Program-made: the position numbers and the translations under genes
NCBI GenBank assembly: GCA_022559985.1
Contig: JAFJTR010000002.1
Coordinates: 124,001-188,000 of the forward strand
DNA: 64,000 nt
Direction: 5' to 3'
Source of the DNA: Parastagonospora avenae f. sp. tritici 18332-5
Lineage: Eukaryota; Ascomycota; Dothideomycetes; Pleosporales; Phaeosphaeriaceae
Part shown: piece by piece, positions 10,898-21,594 of the stretch
How positions within the stretch are numbered: the stretch's first letter is position 1
Layout: each line of letters opens with the position of its first letter
Notes under the pieces: generated by a model
Told to the model about the DNA's origin: nothing
The model's database searches: none
The model's input: only the letters and a program-made list of their open reading frames with translations

Positions 10898-11590
10898 GTG
10901 TTGAGCAGACGACGTCCCTACCGATACTCACGATCCGACACTATCGTTATATTCCTCACTCTCAACATAATTGTTTTGGTGGGTTTCATCATTTTCGGGC
11001 GGAACGGGCGGAACGGATTCCAATCGATATGGCAAGTGCCTTCTGGTGAGCGCAAATTTCTACCTCTTGACTTGAATCAACTTCTTACTAACTTTGGCAA
11101 AAATGAAGGCCACTCAAGGCAGTACGCGGAGATTATGAAGCCGCTTGACTCACTTATCGAGTATGTCAGCTCAAATTTTACTATCGCAAACATTCACTAG
11201 GGAGTTTTCAACCATGAAAGGGGATGGATTGAATTAAGTCACGCATATGCGCAACAACGTAACATGTCTCCTGGCTTATATCTCTCTGACAACCCGAAGA
11301 TGGGACTTTTCATACTAGATGGGTACCACCAGATGCATTGTCTTGTGAGTGTTGTTGGGGGACTGCACTGAAGTTAAACTGACACATGTAAGGCGGTTGT
11401 TAGAGATGTGCTGTACGCGTTTTATCACGACCAAAAGTCCTCATTGCCAGAGATTCGTTCGAGACATTGCTTGGACTACTTACGACAAGCTATTTTATGT
11501 CGGGCTGACGCTACTCCACCATCAACAAAACACATAAATGGAAGTATGAGAATGTGTAGGAGCTGGTCGAAAATGGATAGTGGGCCATAG
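10898..11590 (+). pseudogene. UstYa-like (DUF3328) protein, frameshifted
   Basis: UstYa-family proteins act in fungal oxidative cyclisation, for example of dikaritin RiPP precursors, and carry HxxHC motifs. An N-terminal membrane span (TIVIFLTLNIIVLVGFIIFG) is followed by the family's luminal domain. Introns are seen at 11161-11200 (GTATGT...ACTAG) and after the first motif HQMHC (GTGAGT...GTAAG, about 11345-11392). After the first splice the frame stops early. Family-like residues (ERGWIEL, then LFILDGYHQMHC) resume in another frame, so about one base is missing near 11210-11215. The second motif reads RSRHC, with Arg in place of the first His. Both changes argue against function. The stop is at 11588-11590. 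Confidence 0.7.
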
Positions 11591-11694
11591 AACACAGGAG
11601 CTGTTGGATGAAGGTCAAGAACATCTGGACCAAGAAAGAATCCTGTAGATAGTCTCCGAAGCTCCAGAGATAGACTTCCATATCACAGTATACA

Positions 11695-12451
11695 TCATAC
11701 TGCGCTTTCCGACGAGTTTGGCATCTGCTTGCCTGGTCGTACCATCAAAAACGCTCTTATGTCTTCCGCCTGCCACTCCTTCCACCTCTCACTCGTTTCT
11801 GGGATGGAGAAGTCAATCTCAATGTCTTTGACGCATACAAAGCCAAGCTTCTCGTAAACAGGACGCGCATACGGTACGGAGACCACTATGGCATCTAAGC
11901 CACTCTTGTCTGCCAATTCGACGCCCCAATCTGTGAGCAGCCTCGCGGCCCCAAGACCTCTGTGCGCCGGATGTACGACCATTTGCTTCATCTCTGAATA
12001 GATTAGCGCAGTGTATCAACATTCCAACCAAATGCTCACCCATATGCGGCCCTTTGAATGTTTTCATGACAGCGCTCCTCAAGCCTCCTATGAGCTTCTC
12101 AGCGAAAAGCCTCTCTTCCGATCCTTCAACATGCTGGGTAGCCTTGAAGGAGGTCTTGAACCTTTCTCCGTCACCAGCGGTATACCCTGATTGGTTCAGT
12201 TCCTAGAGCGCAGCACCAATCACGTGCTTTGTCTCCTTATCAGTAACCTTGATCCAGTGGCTTGCCGCGTTGCCTTCCCACATAGCGAGATGTCGGGCCT
12301 TGGAAACCTCGATTGCAGCATCGACAGTGGTGTGCATGGGATTGGAGAATTTGGAAAACGAGTTGTATGGATTCTGGAAAGCTTGAAAATGCATAGGCCA
12401 TATTGCATCAAGCTCGGCTGCGTTACGCACTTCTTCCACGGTGAGAACCAT
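11695..12451 (-). pseudogene. GNAT N-acetyltransferase with in-frame stop
   Basis: A GNAT-fold acetyltransferase of the fungal small-molecule type. The acetyl-CoA-binding motif A is clear (QMVVHPAHRGLGAARLL), as is motif B (PVYEKLGFVCV). A 46-nt intron (12039-11994, GTGAGC...TTCAG) joins in frame. Exon 1 starts at 12451 and reads well through HWIKVTDKETKHVIGAAL, where a TAG (12205-12203) interrupts. The same frame then continues in family-like sequence into the next part. A TGG-to-TAG change fits the conserved aromatic position, and no plausible intron removes the stop without deleting conserved residues. The product would stop after about 82 residues, before the CoA site. Substrate unknown. 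Confidence 0.7.
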
Positions 12452-12925
12452 TATTGTTGTGAAGGCTTATGGAAAGAGCTGAGGCAGGAAATGAGACTAG
12501 GGGAGCGAGAGTATAGGCGTCATTGCTCGTTAAGTAGCCGTTTGCAGAAGCATGTCAAGTCCGTTTGTACTACCCGCAGCAGGGGCGTGGCGCAGGCCTT
12601 CCATGCATGGGTGGACCGTGCATCATTCAAAACGGCCGTGCGAGCGATGCGCAGCATGCAACGGTAACCCAAAATTTGCCCAATGCTCGGGGCTTTCCGG
12701 ATATGGGTACCGCGTCGTCGAGCGTACAAGGATTGATGTACGAACAAGCTCAGGGAAGCTTTTGCCCGTTCCCGCCGTGCTTGTACTACCCGAGCTTATA
12801 CTATGTGGCTGATAAAAGCATTGAGGACTGCATTAAAGTTATTCGAGGAGCGACAGTTGAGGAACAGAGTTCCATGCCGAAAGGATGCCGAAAGGAAACA
12901 CGAAACGAAGGATCAAGATCTCGAC
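12452..12925. other. No gene recognised
   Basis: Several overlapping short frames occur on the plus strand, none with a motif. I looked for a short secreted precursor with repeated Kex2 (KR) sites, as in dikaritin loci, and saw none. Confidence 0.5.
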
Positions 12926-13716
12926 ATGGCCAGTAAAATCTCCTTGCTCGTCCTGAGTTGCACCGTGCTTGCCCGGCGTGGTATCGTTTCTCTGGGCAAG
13001 ACTATATTCCCTCTCTCATTTGTCCGTACATATGCCTTCCCGGTTGTGTAACACTTCCAAAGATTGAGCCAGAATACGCTGCTCAGCTCATCACCACCGA
13101 TCCCCTGCTCATCGCCATCGTCGACTTTCTCAGCCCCAACGAAGCCAGCTACTTGGTTGCGCTTGGAACACCACTCTTCCAAGGGTCCCTGATCAATAGT
13201 GGAGAAAATACGCCGCAAAGGACATCTGATTCGTGCTTTCTACCAAGTAACGACATAGTCGTATCGCTTGTCAAGCAGCGCGCAAAAGAATTCCTTGGAA
13301 GTGTACAGTATGATGGCATCGAGGCTGTGTAGCTCGTACGATACGTCGAGGGCCAGAAATTCGATTTGCATTTTGACTGGTATCAGAGGCAATTGCCGGT
13401 GAGCAAGAAGACCGGGAAGAAGTACAATCGTTTGGCGAGCTTCTTCATCTACGTCATTGCAGATTGCACCGGAGGAGAGACATGGTTTCCGAACATTACC
13501 ACCTCTTCGTCCTTCCAAAAAGGTCGGACGACTCTTGTACAGACTTTAGACCATGGTAACGGACTGGCGCTGAAAGCAAGAGCTGGGAGCGGGATATTCT
13601 GGATGAATCTGACCAACGGTACGGTGGGCAATACGAAAACACTCCACGCAGGACTACCGGTCAAGTCCGGAATCAAGATCGGGATGAATATTTGGGTCAT
13701 TTGGACTGTTGTATAG
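12926..13716 (+). pseudogene. Prolyl 4-hydroxylase-like Fe(II)/2OG oxygenase with stop
   Basis: A 2-oxoglutarate/Fe(II) dioxygenase of the prolyl-4-hydroxylase alpha type. The metal site is visible: FDFHFDW gives His and Asp, TLHAGLPV gives the distal His, and the downstream Lys of GIKIGMNIW would bind 2-oxoglutarate. A candidate signal peptide starts at 12926 (MASKISLLVLSCTVLA) but in a different frame from the body, so a shift near 12985-13000 is likely. An in-frame TAG at 13330-13332 splits the domain just before the metal site. Flanking residues match the family on both sides, and an intron ending there would delete conserved sequence. CAG-to-TAG is the simplest origin. It lies between two UstYa-like genes and may have belonged to the same locus. 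Confidence 0.7.
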
Positions 13717-14059
13717 CAAGGTTCAAATTGCATTGGCATCTTGTATGGTTGTCATGCATGGGATGTGTGACAAGATGGGTAGTACTTTCCGGATTCAGGA
13801 AAATGTCTTGCTTCGGACTCCGACGTAGACATGAACAGATCGGTTCATCTCACCATATTGGCGTCATGTAGTTTGACCGGCTTTCAATAGATCCGAAGGT
13901 CTTTTCGAATCGAGCATAAGCTTACATGTACCCGTCAGCTCACAGCCACTTACTGGGAGTGATCAATCGGGCCATATCTTGCATGTTGAACGGAAACTTT
14001 TATCAAACTTCGCATTCTTGACGACCTAAGACCTCACAATTCAGTCCAGTCGATCTACA
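13717..14059. other. Intergenic, no gene seen
   Basis: Leader of the intact UstYa-like gene. No motif or repeat was recognised. Confidence 0.5.
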
Positions 14060-14834
14060 ATGTCCGTGAAAGAGTTTCGATGGTCTTCGCTTGACTCGCT
14101 TTCTCAAGAGAGTGATAAAGTGGACGAAGACACTCCGTTCGTCTACCATGTACCTATCGACAATGAGCGCCGTTATCGTCACGGCCTACTAGTTTCCATC
14201 CTCACCATAGCTCTTCTAGTATCATGTACGGGGTGGGCGTGGACTTGTGTTGTGCTGTCACCAATGGCGGCTATAGCATCAGCCACCAGTCAATCGATAC
14301 TCAAACCAATCCATTGGAACACGCCTTATCCCGGTACCAATAAGAGTTTGACAAACGACCTGTGGAAAAATCTCTTCCCTCGTGAGTTATCGTACGGCGT
14401 ACGGTCAGCACAGTGGCCGATAGTAACCTTGACTAGGTGGGCAAGGCCTTGTCTCTCTTCCCAACACGGAAGCAATGCGGCGACAGCTCCCAGCGAGTGT
14501 AAAGCACGCTTCAGAGAGAGTGTGTTTTGTGTCTGCATATCACCAAATCCACTGCTTGGTAAGTCTTATTCCTATCCTTTGAGTGCTTCGTGGCTGATAG
14601 CGGTGGTAGAGTGTTATACGAGCAGCTCTGTACCATTTCTCTGAAAGGGTGGAGCAGACTGTACCTCTGGCCCATACGCTTCATTGCCTCGACTCTTTGA
14701 GGCAGGAAGTCATGTGTCATGCCGACTCCGGCCTTCTATATACCGACGACGGGAAGATCTTCGGTGACGGCCAAGTGCGCGAATGCAAAGATTGGGACAA
14801 GCTAAGGACTTGGACAGAACAGAGAAAGGTATAG
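14060..14834 (+). CDS. UstYa-like (DUF3328) oxidative cyclisation protein, intact
   Basis: Three exons (14060-14381, 14437-14558, 14610-14834) close in frame to about 222 aa. The introns have GTGAGT...CTAG and GTAAGT...GTAG ends. A cytosolic N-terminus precedes one membrane span (residues about 52-75, LLVSILTIALLVSCTGWAW). Both signature motifs are present: HQIHC at the end of exon 2 and HTLHC in exon 3, the latter followed by LDSLRQEVMCHAD. UstYa homologues catalyse oxidative cyclisation or related steps in fungal RiPP and other pathways, often as a pair. The likely partner at 10.9-11.6 kb is broken. A precursor peptide gene was not found. Function beyond family membership is inference. Confidence 0.8.
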
Positions 14835-15111
14835 TAAGGCAGAGAAATTGAATTGGATGTCTTTTTCACTTGAGATATTAAGTAGTAGAGTGATGTGATA
14901 CTTGTGTAGCCTCAATAGAGCCAAATTGTGTGCTATCATGATAACTCCGGGCATCCCTTCACGCCGCAATTAAGCAAGTAATTAAAATAAGCAGGATAGT
15001 TGCGGCACTTGAAAAGCATAAAGCGTGACTGGTTGTTGGAAAAGCACAAAATCAGAGAAGCCCAAATGTAAGGTCAGTCAGCGCCAACCAACAACAAGTC
15101 TTCAACTCACC

Positions 15112-16151
15112 ATGGCAGCAAAACGCCCATTTATTGTAATCACTCCTGGAGCAAAATCCACCTCACTATGGCTACTTGAGCCACCTACTCCTCCAGGCAG
15201 GCTATCCTATCTTTACCGCACTGTTGCCGTCTGTTGGGGCTGCATATCAAGTCTCACCAGGCTCGGGCGAAATTCGTGTCCGCTCTGCACATGCGCGAAG
15301 TAATCTAATAGTCTTGAGAAGAGTACTAATAGGTTTATGAAGAAGCCTATATATACTTAGTGCTATAAGATGTCTTATCTACTTTTGCAAAAGATTCTAA
15401 GTCTATCCAGGCTACGTCTTCGCTCTTCTCTTGCGGTGAAGGCGGACAGGATTTTCGCCGGGGCATGGTGCTTTCTGTCCAAGACAATACTGATTACATC
15501 TGCAAGAAGATTATCCTCCCCGTAATTGACTACGAAGAACGCGATGTAGGTCTCCTCATGCACTCGCATAGTAGTGCATCAGGAAGTGCTGTAGCAAGCG
15601 GGCTAGGCAGAGGAGAGCGCGGAGCGCAGGATAAGTAAACTACAGTCATCGGCTAGATTTGCCTTGCTGCTCTCTTGCCGAAGGGCGGCGAAGAGAAAGA
15701 TATTTTCGGAACCATTGGAAGGAATGATCCGCCTCATATCAGGCCTGACGTAAGTAAACCATCGTTTTGTTCTCACGGATCCACAAAGAAACAAACGGAG
15801 GGCTGACAATACATGTATCATTAGCCACTTGCAAATCTACTTCAGTGTGATGAACGCATAGAGCCGCTTTACCATGATGTGCCGATAGAGCAAGCTGAGG
15901 CCATTGCTGTTTCTGCGATGGTGCAAGGAATGACGTCCTTTACATCTCGAGTCACTCGAGCCTCATGGGACAGCGATGACTACAGAGGACATGTAGCATT
16001 CGTCAGGACCATCAACGATGCTGCTATTCCACTCGCTACCCAGCAGACGATGCCTGACATCATCAAGGATACTGAGAGTGGTTATTCTCCTCAGGTTTCA
16101 TAGCCTAAGAATCTTGCAAGGATTTTGGTGGAATTAATGGAGACATCTTAG
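15112..16151 (+). pseudogene. Alpha/beta hydrolase (esterase-like), heavily degraded
   Basis: Scattered segments match a family of short fungal alpha/beta hydrolases. The N-terminal strand is MAAKRPFIVITPGA. After a one-base shift at about 15150-15155 comes HYGYLSHLLLQAGYPIF. The nucleophile region (about 15530-15600) reads MHSHSSASG, where the family has an HSxGG-like elbow. An intron at about 15749-15826 (GTAAGT...TTAG) leads to the C-terminal part with VPIEQAEAIA and the YRGHVAFVRTINDAAIPL region. Stops interrupt the nucleophile-following segment at 15636-15638 and 15654-15656. A TAG at 16101-16103 precedes further family-like residues up to 16151. The stretch 15260-15440 no longer resembles the family. 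Non-functional. Confidence 0.65.
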
Positions 16152-17235
16152 ACTCTTTGATATGATTACCTATATTTTTATGCTTCTGGTATCGAGTGGT
16201 CTATGTATGTAGTGATACACAATCATCATAAACCTTGATATCACCCTGCTGTATGCTACGCCAGCTCCTGCTCTTGCTCCGGGGCTGCCGTTGTTTGTGC
16301 AAGCGCCATCTGTGAACACGATGCGAAAGTGGTGACAGGGTCGAGTTGGCTTCTCGCTCTCAGAAGATCATTGTGCTCGTTGTGGCATCCACAGTACCAT
16401 AACAGGAAATCCTCGCACTCCGGACATTCTTGCACGGACTCATGTACAGGCCAAGCCGCCATCATGGGGCAGAGATGGACCGCTCTTCCCTTGATCGTTT
16501 ATTCGCCCATCTTAATAGATTGAAGTTGCGGCCACGGAGTCTTGATATAGAGCTATGAGTGTTGTCTTGAGGTTGAGCTATGCTTGTTTACTTGAGTCTG
16601 GGCTGTGCTTGTTTGCTTGATTTTGAGCTTTGCTTGCTTGCCTGAGTTCGAGCTTAAGGATTGCTTGTTTGCTCCAGGTTGAGCCATGATTGTTTGCTTG
16701 AACGGCACGGGCATAGTGTGGATCGCTGAAGAGGTTCATGTAGAGAAGTACAGGCGGCATTCGGCAGATCTTTCAAACCAAAGCTCCGCGACAAAGATGC
16801 CGGCATTCTCCTGAGGATCCCATCCGATCAATCCGTCCAGAGATTTTGGGTGGTAATTATGTCGTGCTGCGCCAGGAGCGGCTTTTCACAAATGAGGTGT
16901 GCCTGGCGGATTAGCTGCGTAGATGAGACTAGATCACACATAGACAGATTGACACGGACGCCAAAGAGACCGGAAGTGATGTGTTTTTTGAGCGCAATAC
17001 TGCTCAAACCGTGCGTCCTTCATTATAATACTTTCTAGTGTAGTGGTATAATGCAACAGCCACTTCTCCTCCAAGATTTCGAAATAATATCAACGTCAGT
17101 ATCTCGCGTGCACTACGCCGGCATACTGGATCTAAAAAGCGTCGAGACACTTTGCGTTACTAAACAAACGGGCTAGAACGTGGGCAAAGAAGAGTCAAAG
17201 GACTCAGCCTTAGAAAGGCTAGAAGAAAGGCGGGT
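16152..17235. other. No gene recognised (contains a degenerate repeat)
   Basis: A minus-strand frame at 16256-16465 contains a Cys-rich run (CPECEDFLLWYCGCH) but no known family and no splice partner, so I do not call it. The degenerate tandem repeat at about 16570-16705 is listed separately. Confidence 0.5.
16570..16705 (+). repeat. Degenerate tandem repeat, about 25-31 bp period
   Basis: About five imperfect copies share the core TGCTTGTTTGCTTGA followed by a TTGAGC-like joint. Spacing varies between about 25 and 31 bp. Confidence 0.6.
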
Positions 17236-18248
17236 CTAAGCGCGAGGTGTCTCGGCCAGAAGCTGGCCGAGACTTCCATTGACCGCGGACAAAGAAGGTA
17301 CGGGTGATTTGGCATAAACGATTTCACCTTCGATGGTACTAGTCGAAGTCGTGGATATCGGCGCTGTCTTATGCGAGTAGAGCTTGGGACTTGAAGGTGT
17401 CGTCAATGGCGTCACGAGATTTATCGACTTAGATCCATACGAAGAACTATGCGGATGCCTAGGAGGAAGCGGGCGGGATGTCGCTGGGGTGAAAGGCAAT
17501 GAGTAGCTGACTGACGACGCTGGTGTATGTGATAGTGACGGCGCAGCACTGAAGCTGACTTGCGAGGTAGATGAGCGGCTGTAGCGAGGTCGGTGAGTTC
17601 GCACGGCCTCAGTAGCGCATACAGATGACTGGAATTGGCGCAAGTAGCGCGATGCTTCTGAGTTCATGGTGTTGGACTTCTCGTTAATGGACCAGGTGTT
17701 GTCGTCCGAAGAGATGTCTGAGAATGCAAGCGAAGATCGTTTTGATTCAGGCTGCGTAGGAGATCGCTGGGGCACAATGTCGCGGAAATGGAAATCCTCA
17801 AACGAGAAGTTGGCAAATGGTGTAGCAGGCGGAGAGTACGCGTCGAAGCCGTAGGCGAGGCTCTTCTCCGTATCCTTTTTGCGGCAGCTATCTGACAGTA
17901 AGGATATGTAGTAGTTGCATAAGTGTGCACAATATCTTACCTTTCCGAGCAGTACAGGATGGAATTGCTTGGTGTGATAATCTGCTTTTCGCAGACCGTG
18001 CTACCATTTGTTAGCATGTGCTGATTGGATGCTTAGGTGGGGCGAGTCGCTTACCAAAAGTTCAGGAAACTGACAGCCATCGATTCCTCGTCGTCCCAGG
18101 ACTCGGTCTCCACCTCCTTCTGATGGGCGGCTTTAGTACTGCCCTTGCCGTAGGAATGTGACCGTTTCGAGAGCGGAGCAGGTTTGGTGGATCGTGCGTG
18201 CGCCGGCAGCGACCTTTTTGAAGGATGACGGACGTGGTGCGTAGCCAT
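17236..18248 (-). CDS. ECL1-family zinc-binding lifespan protein
   Basis: Exons 18248-18055, 18000-17941 and 17887-17236 join through two introns of 54 and 53 nt. Together exons 1-3 create a Cys cluster: FCTVCEKQI across the first junction, then LYCSESC across the second, followed by RKKD. This is the zinc-binding signature of the ECL1/ECL2/ECL3 family (extender of chronological lifespan), nuclear or stress-linked proteins in yeasts. The remainder, about 220 residues, is Ser/Pro/Thr-rich and probably disordered, with an acidic patch near SDISSDDNTWS. The N-terminus is basic (RHPSKRSLPAHARS). Length, about 300 aa, exceeds the yeast proteins, as is usual for filamentous fungi. Molecular role is not established by the sequence. 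Confidence 0.8.
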
Positions 18249-19745
18249 GGTTTGGAATGGAGGTGGTTGAATTTTAAAGCCTCACTGATTAAATCGCGCA
18301 CGGTCACTGTGGAGAGCGATGTTGTTACAGGCTGGCGAAACGGCGAAGAGGCGGTGACACAGCTGCAATGTACCTGCTGTCGGGCGCTGATATGACGGCA
18401 ACGGCTTTGTTCAGAGCTTATCGTGAGGCCCCTGCGTCAATAGTTTTAGCCAGGAACACTATAACTCGGTCGTACACTAGATCTCGGACAAGTGCCATCG
18501 CGATGACAAGGGAGCGAAGAGTGAAACCGGGATCCACTGATTTGCATACCGATGAACAAAGCGGATGTGATGAATGTCGAAGCACAACAAACTTACAGAT
18601 GATGATGGAAGTGCGACGTCGGAAGGGTACTGGTAGCTCCCTTTCTCTGAGGTCGTGAAAGGCCCGTGTAGCGGTAACGCAATCTGTCGCACGGTGCTGA
18701 GCGATAAGGACCTTGGGCTGTGATAGAGACCTGGGCAAGGTGCCGAGGGTTTCCTAAGCAATGGCGGCAAGCGTCGGCGTATGAGCGACTGGCAATCTGT
18801 CTGATATGAGAGCGATGGCAGCCTGAGAGGGAACTGCGTCAATAAGTAATAGCACCCTGGCGTCGGCGATTGCGGACAGCAGCTCTAGAACGCGGTTGAC
18901 GACGACAAGATCCATATATAGCCGGGTTATAGTTAGACGTGTGGGGAAGTTTCGCGATTGCGACGTCCAGGTAGCCATTGATATCATCTAGCACACCAGA
19001 GCACGCCATATCCCGGTCCCTGTTGGCTGACTCAAAGCTGTGTCCCCCACCCTCACTCACTACGGTGCGTTCAGATTTAATTTGCAGTCGTTTTGCTGTA
19101 GCAGGCAGCGGGGTCTGGCTTTTCGGATTACCCATCACGGTCGTTGCGCATACAGACCGGCGTGGCTGTTGGCGAATGGAAGCAGCTGAGGTGCCACACG
19201 AATAGCCGAGTGAGCCAGGTCCACGCCGTTAGTTTGGTTGGGGGTGCTCGCAGCGGGTACCATATTATTCCTCTCTGCCCATTCGGGTGCGTATCAGCAG
19301 CTGCAAACGGATCACGACCTGCTACGTCTGTCGGTAACCTCCTCACACGATGCAGAGCTTCTGCGAGTGTGACACAAGCTTTGCATTGTGAATATCCCTC
19401 AGGTGACGAAATCACGCAACGACCAAAAATGTGCTCGAAGCTTTGCATCGGATTCGCACGCCCGATCATCAAAGCTAGTCTCGCACTTTGTTTCCCGACT
19501 CGATGCAACAGCTACTGCCTTGAAAGTTGACAATGCTATGGACTATGGGTCCGTCGAACTAGACGACATAACGCCAATGAGCGCTCTCAGTCAAGGACAC
19601 TCGTTGTCGGAATCCCTGACGGATCGGAAATTTTCACAAACCGCGACTCGAAACATGACCGCGTGCGGCAGTCTGCCATCGCGATGGGACGAAACAGTGC
19701 AAGTCTAGATTGACACGCGTTGAGCAGATAACTTCGTGCGACAGC
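18249..19745. other. No gene recognised
   Basis: About 1.5 kb between the ECL1-like start and the EFM3 stop. Frames of up to 128 codons exist on both strands but overlap each other, lack motifs and have no splice support. It may contain the long leader of the ECL1-like gene. Confidence 0.5.
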
Positions 19746-21093
19746 TCAGATTGCAAACGGATCCTGTTTGGCCTGACTCCTGGTGATGCGCCATATCTGG
19801 ATTGGAGTTGAATGTGGATAAAATGGAGCCATCTGGTGATGTTCAGGCACTGCCGGAAAATCAACCTGGGCAAAGTTGAAGCCGCTCCGCTCTACCCCAC
19901 AAATATTAGCGACAGCTCAGCCATGCCGTAATACCGCAGTTTCAAGACCAAAGGGTGACCCACTACACGCGTTCAAGAAGGTCTCGAACGTTTGCTCGTT
20001 GCGTATAGTCGCAGATATCAGCACCTGGAGCGCTGCGTTCAGATCGAAAAATTGCCTCAGTGTCGCAACTAGGCGTGGTATGACCATCTTATCGTACGTC
20101 TGCAAGTCGGTATAAGTATAAATCCTGGAATCAAGTTAAGTAATGGGGAGCTTACAACATCTGCCCCCAGAAGTAGATCGGGAATCTCCATGCCATAGTC
20201 TTCTTGAAATGTTGTCTTTTCCAAGGGCCGACCCCACTTCAAGGCCGCTGTTCTCAACGCGCATCGACAGGAGTCATCGGCGTCGAGTCCGTTGAGGAAA
20301 GAGTTCGTTTTGATGGTATCGACGACGGCCTCATCGCCGTCTGTTGCTACGATACCAGAGATCTCAAGGTGCTTGGCACATAGTATAGACAGCATGCCAG
20401 TACCTGCGCCAAGCTCGAATGCTCTTTTACCCCGGATCGACGCTTGGCCATCTGCAGATGCGAGGTACGATCCAAGCAAGAGTGCTGCTTCCCATGTCCT
20501 CAAGCCGGTAGTACCCGAAGATGATATGACAGACCTGGCTTCGAGTAGCGTAACTGTCCGGTCATCCGACGAGCTTCCATCATTCGATAGGTGGGGAAAA
20601 GAATACGTCACGAATGCCTTCTGTTGGGCGGCGTCGGCTTCCGAGGGCACACTGGAGAAGAGGAGAGATGACATAGCAGACATGAGATCATCCGAAATTT
20701 CCTGTGTGCATGGGAGGACAGGTTAGCGGTGGTTGCAATCGAATGAAAGCTGCCCGAACAGATCGCATAATGGCGTGATCCTGTACGTAAAATTGATCGA
20801 AGGAGTTGCAATGCAGTCCACAGCGAAGAGATGGGTAATCATACATCCTCTTCGGGGTCGTCTATGGCGCCCTCAAGCTTTGATATGAGCAGTTTGAGCA
20901 CTCTTAGCTGGTAGCGATCTGGTGGCGGTGACTTCATCCGCTCTGTATCGAACATCTCGCTGAACAACCAAGTTTGTACAGCAGGCTTCTTCAAAGTGGC
21001 ATCGTCTGGCCATCGCAACTGATGGGGTTCCACCAGCTGGAAATATTGCCGTTGGAGCACTTGCAGCTGAGATACGATGACCGGATCTGCCAT
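19746..21093 (-). CDS. EFM3: eEF2 lysine methyltransferase, EFM3/FAM86 family
   Basis: Four exons (21093-20845, 20701-20156, 20099-19964, 19891-19746) close to about 358 aa. The N-terminus from MADPVIVSQL is the FAM86 helical domain. The family-16 Rossmann methyltransferase follows, with the SAM-binding motif FELGAGTGMLSI and the post-I acidic TDGDEAVV. The motif LLGADV-TYD is completed across intron 3. The C-terminal PEHHQMAPFYPHSTPIQIWRI matches the usual FAM86 ending. EFM3 and EEF2KMT trimethylate a lysine on translation elongation factor 2. The third exon's donor (GTGGGT) is weak but is the only choice that keeps both frame and family match. It is head-to-head with the eS24 gene, both translation genes. 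Confidence 0.85.
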
Positions 21094-21594
21094 GTTTGTG
21101 TAGGATGATGCGAGCTTGTGACCAGACAGCCAGAGGTACGTGTAGATTTTCAAGGACTGCAGGTTCCCAGCGACGAGAAATATGACCAGGGTTCTGCTGT
21201 CGCATTGAAGTCTGGCGAAGCTGCGTGTTGCTTCACACTGTTGGGTGAACGATCTGTTGTTATAACCCAGTCTTTCGGTACACACTCGATAACACGCAGT
21301 AGCCTTTCGCGATTGAAGTTCTTAGCAATCGTGTTGTTGCGGAATTGTCGTGATGGAAGTGGTGTTCTGAGGCGCGCTTACGTAATGGAGCGGGCGCTAA
21401 GGGCTCGCTTACCACACCACTCTGGAATTTCGCAGTCTTTGACGACGACACATTCTGCGCCGCCCAACTAACACCACAGCGAATCGACAACAGCGGGATC
21501 AAAAACTGTCCAGTACGTCAACATAAATCAATTGCGATACACACTTTCAAGCAATTCGCCGTGCTAACGTGCCCAGGTCGACACATCCGCCACC
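21094..21594. promoter_or_regulatory. Bidirectional intergenic region EFM3 / eS24
   Basis: 501 bp separate the start codons of two divergent translation genes. The right part should hold the ribosomal-protein promoter and leader. No specific element was identified with confidence. Confidence 0.45.

Noticed and set aside
12452..12925. RiPP precursor peptide gene
   Set aside because: No signal peptide with repeated core motifs and dibasic sites could be found in any frame.
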